NCBI GenBank assembly: GCA_024280015.1
Contig: JAJRQY010000021.1
Span: 1-56,205, forward strand
DNA: 56,205 bases
From: Actinomycetes bacterium
Lineage (GTDB): Bacteria; Actinomycetota; Acidimicrobiia; Acidimicrobiales; SZUA-35
Direction: 5' to 3'
Below the pieces are notes generated by a model, which saw only the letters and a list, made by a program, of their open reading frames with translations, had not been told where the DNA came from and did no database searches. This document shows, one piece after another, positions 50,809 through 56,205 of this stretch. Position numbers and translations under genes: made by a program. Within the stretch, counting starts at the first letter, position 1. The number at the start of each line of letters is the position of its first letter.

Positions 50809-52218
50809 TCAGGACTGGTTCAACGCCCTCATTTGTGTGACAACCGATTCAAGGTCCGCAGCCGAGCGCTCAACACGCTCAATACGACTGTGTAATTCGG
50901 CCAGGAATGGTGGCAACTCGGGATGGATTCCCGTCGCCTGTTTTACCGCGTCGGGGAACTTGGCTGGGCTAGCTGTTGACAGGACAACCATGGGGTTGCC
51001 CGAGTCATCGCGCTGCTCGCGGGCGACCTTGAGACCGACCGCTGTGTGCGGGTCAATCAAGAGTCCGTACTCGGAATGGGTCCGTTCCATCTCGGCCAGG
51101 GTCTCTTCATCGTCCGCACGCCCCGATGCGAATTCAGCGCGGATGAAGCCAACCCAATCGGCCTCAAGAGCGACTTCACCCTCGGTTCGGAAGTCGGACA
51201 AGACCTTACTGACGGCTTCTCCTTGGCGGCCAGAAGCTTCCCACAAGAGTCGCTCGAAGTTGGATGAAACCTGGATGTCCATACTGGGGCTCAAGGACGG
51301 GGCAACGTTCTGTGCCGTCAGCGAACCGGTGGCAAAGAATCGGGTGAGGATGTCGTTGCGGTTGCTGGCAACAATCAGCTGGCCAGTCGGGTTGCCCATG
51401 CGTTTGGCGTACCAACCGGCAAGAACATTGCCGAAGTTTCCGGTTGGCACGGCGAAGCTGACGGGGCTTGTGCCGCCGGTCAATCGAAGGCTCGAGCTGA
51501 CGTAGTAGACAATCTGAGCCATAACTCTGGCCCAGTTGATGGAGTTGACTGCAGCTAACCCAAACTCTGAGCGCAGGGACGGATCAGCGAAGGCGGCCTT
51601 GACCAGATCTTGGCAATCATCGAAGTTTCCATCGAGAGCGACATTGCGAATGTTGGGGGCAACAACGGTGGTCATTTGTCGACGTTGCACATCGGAAACT
51701 CGGCCATGAGGATGGAGCACGACCAGGTTGACGTTCTTGCGGTTCTTGAGGGCTTCAATGGCCGCCGAGCCGGTGTCGCCCGATGTTGCCGCCAACACGG
51801 TGACCCGTTCGCCTCGACTGGTTAGTTCGTAGTCCAACAAGCGGCCGACCAGTTGCAAGGCGACATCCTTGAACGCCAAGGTTGGTCCTTGTGAAAGGTC
51901 CAACAGGTGGAGTCCGTCACCTAGATCGACCAGGGGAACGATGTCGGGGTGGTGGAAGACGCTGTAGGTTTCTTCCACCATGGTGGTGAAGGTTTGCTTG
52001 TCGATTGATCCCTCGACGTAGGGCCACATGACTGCGAGGGCAATGTCGGCATAGCTGGATTCTGGGCCCAGCCCGTCCAGGTTCAGTTCGGGTACGTCTG
52101 CCGGGCAGTAGAGGCCACCATCGGTCGCTAGGCCGGTCAGGAGCGTGTCAGCAAACCCTAGTGCTGGGGCTATCCCTCTGGTTGATACATACTCGATGCC
52201 CACGTCTTCGATGCCCAC
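50809..52218 (-). CDS. thrC: Threonine synthase
   Basis: 469 residues. PLP Lys117 lies in GPTLAFKDVALQ; the N-terminal YVSTRGIAPALGFADTLLTGLATDGGLY and phosphate-binding AATSGDTGSAAIEAL mark the E. coli/yeast-type enzyme. It turns O-phosphohomoserine into threonine. The start is GTG at 52218, with AGGAG overlapping the end of hom. A 12-nt duplication at the start (gtgggcatcga twice) offers a second in-frame GTG. No homoserine kinase gene lies next to it. Confidence 0.95.
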   Translation of the reverse strand: MGIEDVGIEYVSTRGIAPALGFADTLLTGLATDGGLYCPADVPELNLDGLGPESSYADIALAVMWPYVEGSIDKQTFTTMVEETYSVFHHPDIVPLVDLGDGLHLLDLSQGPTLAFKDVALQLVGRLLDYELTSRGERVTVLAATSGDTGSAAIEALKNRKNVNLVVLHPHGRVSDVQRRQMTTVVAPNIRNVALDGNFDDCQDLVKAAFADPSLRSEFGLAAVNSINWARVMAQIVYYVSSSLRLTGGTSPVSFAVPTGNFGNVLAGWYAKRMGNPTGQLIVASNRNDILTRFFATGSLTAQNVAPSLSPSMDIQVSSNFERLLWEASGRQGEAVSKVLSDFRTEGEVALEADWVGFIRAEFASGRADDEETLAEMERTHSEYGLLIDPHTAVGLKVAREQRDDSGNPMVVLSTASPAKFPDAVKQATGIHPELPPFLAELHSRIERVERSAADLESVVTQMRALNQS

Positions 52219-52231
52219 GGCGTCTCCTCCC

Positions 52232-53596
52232 CTAGTCTTCGATTACTCGCAATACCGAGCGAATGGCTCGTACCGAGCCGAGTTCGCCAAGCTCAATCAG
52301 GGTTTGCTGAAGTGCCCGTTCCTTGGCGATGTGGGTGATGAACACCAGGCGAGCATCATCCCCAAGCCCTGTTTGTTCCATTGAGCCAATGGAAACACCG
52401 TTCTGACCAAAGACACCGGCCACCTCCGCCAGCACGCCGGGAGCGTCGCCGACTTCCATGTTCAGGTAGTAGGCACTATCCACCTCATCAATGGAGCGGA
52501 TCACGGCTGGAGCACCAGCGGGAACAGGCAGGAAGGTATTGCCACGCAAGTTGACGGCCGCATCAACCAGATCACCAAGAACCGCGGAACTGGTTGGGTC
52601 TCCGCCTGCACCACGGCCGTAGAACATCAGCTCACCGGCGGCTGCTCCCTCAACGAAGATGGCGTTGAAACTTCCCCGAACCGATGCAAGAGGATGGGTG
52701 AGGGGCACCATCACGGGGTGAACGCGAACATCAACTTCCTTGTTTGCTCCAGTGCCGAAGACTTCGGCGATCGCCAACAGCTTGATGCGATAGCCAAGGC
52801 GGTTGGCGAAGGCAATATCAGTCTGATCGATGTTGGAGATGCCTTCGTGATGCACGTCATTGGCGACAACCTCAACGCCAAAGGCAATGGAAGCCATGAT
52901 GGCGGCCTTGGCACCGGCGTCGAATCCTTCGACATCGGCGGTCGGGTCGGCCTCGGCGTAGCCAAGTTCCTGAGCCTCGGTGAGAGCTTCGTCGTAGCTG
53001 GCTCCGTCCTCGGTCATCCGGGTCAGGATGAAGTTGGTTGTGCCGTTCACGATGCCCATGATTCGGATTACGTCTTCGCCCAACAATGACTCTCGCAGTG
53101 GTCGCAGGATCGGTATTGCCCCAGCGACGGCCGCCTCAAAGAGGAAGTCAACCTTGTTCTTGGCCGCGGCGGCAAACAGTTCGGCCCCATGGTTGGCAAC
53201 CAGTTCCTTGTTTCCGGTGATGACCGGTTTGCCGGCGTTGAGGGCCCCAAGAATGAGTTCTCGGGCTGGCTCAATGCCACCAAGAAGCTCAATCACGATG
53301 TCCACATCCTCAGCCGTTGCTACTGCGTTGCTGTCGGTGCTTAGCCAGTCTGGATTGACGGCCGGTCCGCGGTCGGCTTCGAGATTTCGGACGGCAATGT
53401 GCCGGACTTCAAGGCGAATACCGACAGACTCTTCAATGGCGGCAGCTCGCTGGCTGATGAGGTCAACCAGGGCACCACCGACCGTTCCGCAACCGAGAAT
53501 GCCGACTCGGGTGACCGCTACTTGACTGTCTGTAAATCTAGTTTTGTTCACTGGCTGCTTGGCTGGTTTGGCGGTTGACTTGGCTGGATCAGGCAC
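52232..53596 (-). CDS. hom: Homoserine dehydrogenase with ACT domain
   Basis: 454 residues. The NAD(P)-binding GILGCGTVGGALVDL lies near residue 32, followed by the catalytic region (IMGIVNGTTNFILTRM, EAQELGYAEADPTADVEGFDA) and a C-terminal ACT domain (about 375-450, VGDAPGVLAEVAGVFGQNGV), which usually binds threonine for feedback. The first about 25 residues are a Lys/Pro-rich extension, so a later start is possible. It stands between lysA and thrC. Confidence 0.95.
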   Translation of the reverse strand: MPDPAKSTAKPAKQPVNKTRFTDSQVAVTRVGILGCGTVGGALVDLISQRAAAIEESVGIRLEVRHIAVRNLEADRGPAVNPDWLSTDSNAVATAEDVDIVIELLGGIEPARELILGALNAGKPVITGNKELVANHGAELFAAAAKNKVDFLFEAAVAGAIPILRPLRESLLGEDVIRIMGIVNGTTNFILTRMTEDGASYDEALTEAQELGYAEADPTADVEGFDAGAKAAIMASIAFGVEVVANDVHHEGISNIDQTDIAFANRLGYRIKLLAIAEVFGTGANKEVDVRVHPVMVPLTHPLASVRGSFNAIFVEGAAAGELMFYGRGAGGDPTSSAVLGDLVDAAVNLRGNTFLPVPAGAPAVIRSIDEVDSAYYLNMEVGDAPGVLAEVAGVFGQNGVSIGSMEQTGLGDDARLVFITHIAKERALQQTLIELGELGSVRAIRSVLRVIED

Positions 53597-53661
53597 CAGG
53601 TCAGGCTAAGCCAAGAACGAACCCGAGCTGCGCCATTTTCGCAGGTGTGTAGAGACAAGGT

Positions 53662-54933
53662 TTAGCCAAGGTCAGTGGCCAGGAGGTCGTCGTAGGTCTC
53701 TCGCCGCACAACAAGCCTGGCGTTGCCGTCCTTGCAGAAGACAACGGGTGGACGCAGGACCTTGTTGTAGTTGGATCCCATGGAGTGGCCATAGGCGCCA
53801 GTGACCGGTGTGCCAATGATGTCGCCGACCTTGACACTGGCTGGGAGTTTGCCTTCGCGAACAAGCACGTCCCCGGACTCACAGTGCTTGCCAACAACCT
53901 TGGCGGTGAGAGTACGTTCGGCGGCAATGTCGCGGGCCAGGAAGGTTTCATAGCCTGATCCGTAAAGGACGGGACGGGGATTATCGCTCATACCTCCGTC
54001 TACAGCCAGGTAGGTTCGGATGCCTTCAAGATGCTTGATGGTGCCAGCCTCATAGAGGGTGACGGCTGCGGCTGCGGTGATGGACCGGCCGGGTTCGATG
54101 CCGAGTTCGGAGGTGATGCCAACGTCGGCGGCGGCCTTCTTCAGGGTGGTTCCCCATTGGGAGATAGTTGCGGCTTCTTCACCTTCGATGTAGGCAACAC
54201 CAAGGCCGCCACCAATGACTAGCTCGGGCAGGTTCAGGGGTTCGGCGAAGCGACCCATGACTTCGAGAGCCTTGGCAAAGTTGTCGACCTGGAAAACTTG
54301 GGAGCCAATGTGGCAATGCACGCCAATGAGTTCGACAGAGTCTGACGCGCTGGCCCGTTGTACCGCTTGGGTGGCGATGCCACTGGAGACGGTGAAACCA
54401 AACTTTGAGTCGTCCTGGCCGGTGGTGATGAACTCGTGGGTTTCGGCTTTGATACCGGGGGTGAGGCGAAGCAAGACCTTGGGAGGAGTCGCACCTTCGG
54501 TGACCAGGCTCTCGATCCGATCCAATTCTTCGAAACTGTCGACAACGATGCGGCCCACGCCAGCATCGAGAGCTTCAGCCAGTTCGCGTCGTGACTTGTT
54601 GTTGCCGTGCAGGACAAGGTCAGTTGGAGGGATGTCGGCGGCAAGAGCTACAGCGAGTTCACCACCGGTGGCGACATCGAGGCGCATGCCTTCTTCGTGT
54701 ACCAGTTTGGCCATGGCGGTGCAGAGGAAAGCCTTGGTGGCGTAGGTGGCGTGTCGTCCAAAGGCATCGACGGCTTGGCGGCAGCGGTCACGGAGGTGGT
54801 CTTCGTCATACACAAAGACCGGTGTCCCAAATTCGGCTGCAAGTTCGAGGGTGTCGCAACCGCCGATGATGAGCTGCCCGCTGGGGCCAACAGTTGAGTT
54901 GTCGGGGAGGAGATACCACGGGATCGGATTCAT
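53662..54933 (-). CDS. lysA: Diaminopimelate decarboxylase
   Basis: 423 residues from the ATG at 54933. PLP Lys67 is in TYATKAFLCTAMAKL; other marks are EPGRSITAAA and the catalytic Cys motif CESGDVL. It makes lysine from meso-DAP. It heads the lysA-hom-thrC row. A -10-like TACGCT lies nine nt before the ATG. In many relatives argS precedes lysA; here a tRNA gene is found instead. Confidence 0.96.
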   Translation of the reverse strand: MNPIPWYLLPDNSTVGPSGQLIIGGCDTLELAAEFGTPVFVYDEDHLRDRCRQAVDAFGRHATYATKAFLCTAMAKLVHEEGMRLDVATGGELAVALAADIPPTDLVLHGNNKSRRELAEALDAGVGRIVVDSFEELDRIESLVTEGATPPKVLLRLTPGIKAETHEFITTGQDDSKFGFTVSSGIATQAVQRASASDSVELIGVHCHIGSQVFQVDNFAKALEVMGRFAEPLNLPELVIGGGLGVAYIEGEEAATISQWGTTLKKAAADVGITSELGIEPGRSITAAAAVTLYEAGTIKHLEGIRTYLAVDGGMSDNPRPVLYGSGYETFLARDIAAERTLTAKVVGKHCESGDVLVREGKLPASVKVGDIIGTPVTGAYGHSMGSNYNKVLRPPVVFCKDGNARLVVRRETYDDLLATDLG

Positions 54934-55105
54934 GAGCGGCCGAGCGTAGCGCGCCAGGCGAGTGGGCTGGAAGTTGATTTCTGGTTGGGAATCACAATCA
55001 CATCTGATCGATCCCCCTTGGGTGACACTCAACCGAGAAAGGTGACCAGGCGAGGCGGGAACACCGATACCCTCACTCCGACGGTGTTACTGCCGTGCAG
55101 TGTTT

Positions 55106-55177
55106 GCCCCCGTAGCTCAGTGGATAGAGCATTGGTTTCCGGAACCATGTGCGTGAGTTCGATTCTCGCCGGGGGTA
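55106..55177 (+). tRNA. tRNA-Arg (anticodon CCG)
   Basis: 72 nt fold into a full cloverleaf: acceptor GCCCCCG/CGGGGGT, D-stem GCTC/GAGC, anticodon loop TTCCGGA with anticodon CCG at 55139-55141, and T-arm GTGAG TTCGATT CTCGC. The discriminator is A at 55177. CCA is not encoded. The anticodon stem has one U-U mismatch at its outer pair. It reads CGG. Confidence 0.95.
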
Positions 55178-55715
55178 CTAGCCGATTTAGCGCTATGACC
55201 AGGGTTTATGCAGATTCTCCTTTCGTCCTCTGCAAACCGCTGGAGACGCCTAAACACCCCTGTTTCCTCTCGGCTGTGGGTACTGTCTGGGTACAAGCCG
55301 GAAAGCGGCGCTGCTTCGAACAGGACGCTGACATTCGCTATATCGCCGTGAGCCCCGATACCTCTCGGAGTTCGCACCCTTCAATCTGCGCCGGGCAAGA
55401 TTCGGGGAGCGGCCCCGACCAAGTAGCCCCTCTCGGTCCCTCACGGGTTTGTGCCGTGAACGGATCACCGATAGCGGGGGCTGACGGGCTGGGAGCGACT
55501 TTCGAGGCCTGCCAGAGCGAATCACTCTTGCAGCTCTTTGCTACGCTTTCCCTGGTTGTAGGGCCATTCACTTGATCAAGTTCTTAACAGAATTCTCTGA
55601 TACAGACCCTTGCTTGCCCCTGCCAGTGTCCACTCAGTGTCCGAATCGGCACTGGACACCTTGCTGTGCAGATCTGCAATCCCGCACCGGACTTGCAGAG
55701 TCGACGCCACGGCCG
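55178..55715. other. About 540 bp without a recognisable gene
   Basis: Between tRNA-Arg and the dehydrogenase pseudogene I see several short open frames on both strands but none with a start signal, a known motif or a credible composition. No copy of the tRNA 3-prime end is present, so there is no visible attachment-site repeat. It is best read as decayed accessory DNA. Confidence 0.5.
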
Positions 55716-56030
55716 TCACGCAGCTTCCGAAGCGAGCCTTTCTGTCGCTTGAAGGTGCATGGACGCTGAGACGTAGCCTGGGCAGACAGCGTTACAGCGG
55801 ATCCCCATATCACCGGACTCGGCTGCGATGGTCTTGGTGAGCCCTACCACAGCATGTTTGGCGGCGTTCTAGGCCCCGAACCCGGCCTCAGCTCTAAGCC
55901 CAGCGGTGGAGGCAGTGTTCACAATGATTCCGCAGCGGTTGGCGATCATCGATGGGCGAGTTGCTTGACAGAAGTCCGCCGTGCCTTTCACGTTTGGCAC
56001 CCGTTCAGAAAACGAGGTGCGCTCCATGTT
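55716..56030 (-). pseudogene. Short-chain dehydrogenase/reductase remnant
   Basis: On the minus strand one frame reads NVKGTADFCQATRPSMIANR, then GIIVNTASTAGLRAEAGFGA, a TAG at 55869-55871, NAAKHAVVGLTKTIAAESGD, GIRCNAVCPGYVSASM, and a TGA at 55716-55718. These are the classical SDR core: NVKG, the catalytic Ser region, the Tyr-x-x-x-Lys helix (Tyr replaced by the stop/Asn; Lys kept) and the NAVCPG segment. The Rossmann N-terminus is missing, and both ends are lost. It is dead by stop codon and truncation. Confidence 0.75.
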
Positions 56031-56068
56031 TGTGGGCTTCCGTCCAGGCCGTTGCCGAAGGCTGACAT

Positions 56069-56205
56069 TGATTCACCCTGGGAAAGTTGGAGAGTCATCC
56101 GTTTGACGAAAGGATGAAAGCTATGCCAACACTAGGAAAATCGGGGGCAGCAACAACCGCCCGATACACAACCCAGGAGAAAGCCAGAACCGTCCGACTC
56201 TGCCG
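56069..56205 (+). mobile_element. Left end of an IS3-family element (IS6110-like)
   Basis: A 28-bp sequence at 56069-56096 starts TGATTCACCCTGGG and ends GGAGAGTC. From memory of the IS6110 terminal repeat (starting TGAACCGCC and ending GGAGACTC) about 17 of 28 positions agree. A transposase-like start follows 26 nt later. The right end lies outside the window, so family and completeness are provisional. It lies beside, and probably interrupts, the SDR remnant. Confidence 0.6.
56123..56205 (+). CDS. IS3-family transposase OrfA, N-terminal fragment (cut by window edge)
   Basis: The frame from the ATG at 56123 (or ATG at 56114) with AAAGGA upstream reads MPTLGKSGAATTARYTTQEK followed by ARTVRLC up to the window end. 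The segment RYTTQEKARTVRL resembles the first helix of actinobacterial IS3 OrfA proteins (RYTPEEKAxAVRLV), which bind the element ends through a helix-turn-helix. Only 27 codons are visible. Confidence 0.5.
   Translation, partial: MPTLGKSGAATTARYTTQEKARTVRLC

Noticed and set aside
54934-55105. Lysine riboswitch or T-box in the lysA leader
   Set aside because: No recognisable core motifs; only a 7-bp inverted repeat (55060-55066 with 55082-55088) that is closer to the tRNA than to lysA.
55117-55377. An 86-codon minus-strand frame ending in the reverse of tRNA-Arg
   Set aside because: Its last residues are the antisense reading of the tRNA, a well-known annotation artefact.
54985-55575. A 196-codon plus-strand frame running through tRNA-Arg and the empty region after it
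   Set aside because: It includes the whole tRNA gene, has no ribosome-binding site, and shows no domain or protein-like pattern.

Overview
This 56.2 kb window looks like chromosomal DNA of a moderately GC-rich actinobacterium, most likely class Acidimicrobiia. That placement is an inference. It rests on the gene order mnmA / ligA / gatCAB and lysA-hom-thrC-rho-rpmE-prfA-prmC-glyA-wecA-atp, on a PASTA-domain kinase, on a Rho factor with a very long disordered insert, on frequent GTG/TTG starts, and on a small secreted protein (12410-12904) of a kind I associate with Acidimicrobiia. Nothing in the window gives a species.

Layout. Positions 1-3300 hold the start of a lipoprotein gene cut by the window edge, an ECF sigma factor with its membrane-bound anti-sigma-like partner, and a VapBC-type toxin-antitoxin pair. 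Positions 3300-12300 hold gatC-gatA-gatB plus an Eis-like acetyltransferase, a sterol-carrier-like protein, an MFS pump and a PASTA kinase. Positions 12400-24140 hold ligA, a class II aldolase, a DUF3179 lipoprotein, a tRNA-modification and sulfur group (threonylcarbamoyl-AMP synthase, mnmA, cysteine desulfurase), a methyltransferase, a rhomboid protease, mscL and an Nfu-type Fe-S scaffold. Positions 24190-31700 are the accessory part: an MFS transporter coupled to a tiny repeat protein, a decayed secreted CotH/lamin-tail/carbohydrate-binding gene, a nucleoside hydrolase, a small hydrolase, a J-domain protein and PPK2. Positions 31700-41300 hold glpX and a complete F1Fo ATP synthase operon with two different b subunits. 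Positions 41400-54930 hold wecA-like, glyA, rpiB, a cyclic-nucleotide-binding protein, prmC, prfA, an unknown conserved-looking gene, rpmE, rho and the threonine/lysine genes thrC, hom and lysA. Positions 55100-56205 hold tRNA-Arg(CCG), then non-coding or decayed DNA, a dead short-chain dehydrogenase gene, and the left end of an IS3-family (IS6110-like) element.

How the genes work together. Much of the window serves translation and its accuracy: GatCAB makes Gln-tRNA and/or Asn-tRNA; cysteine desulfurase and MnmA build 2-thiouridine; the threonylcarbamoyl-AMP synthase starts t6A; PrmC modifies the release factor encoded beside it; bL31 and Rho follow. The ATP synthase, PPK2 and GlpX serve energy and carbon metabolism.

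The most interesting signals are these. (1) A -10 hexamer (TANNNT or close to it) repeatedly sits 6-7 nt upstream of ATG/GTG starts, in at least nine genes. This implies widespread leaderless transcription. (2) A CotH-like gene has lost the centre of its kinase domain but keeps a compositionally foreign CBM60-like module. (3) An IS has inserted into a dehydrogenase pseudogene next to a tRNA. (4) A 19-bp motif with an inverted partner occurs twice between genes. (5) An 18-bp perfect palindrome lies between convergent genes. (6) The methyltransferase start is duplicated, creating an 8-codon upstream ORF. I found no CRISPR array, prophage or clear new defence system.
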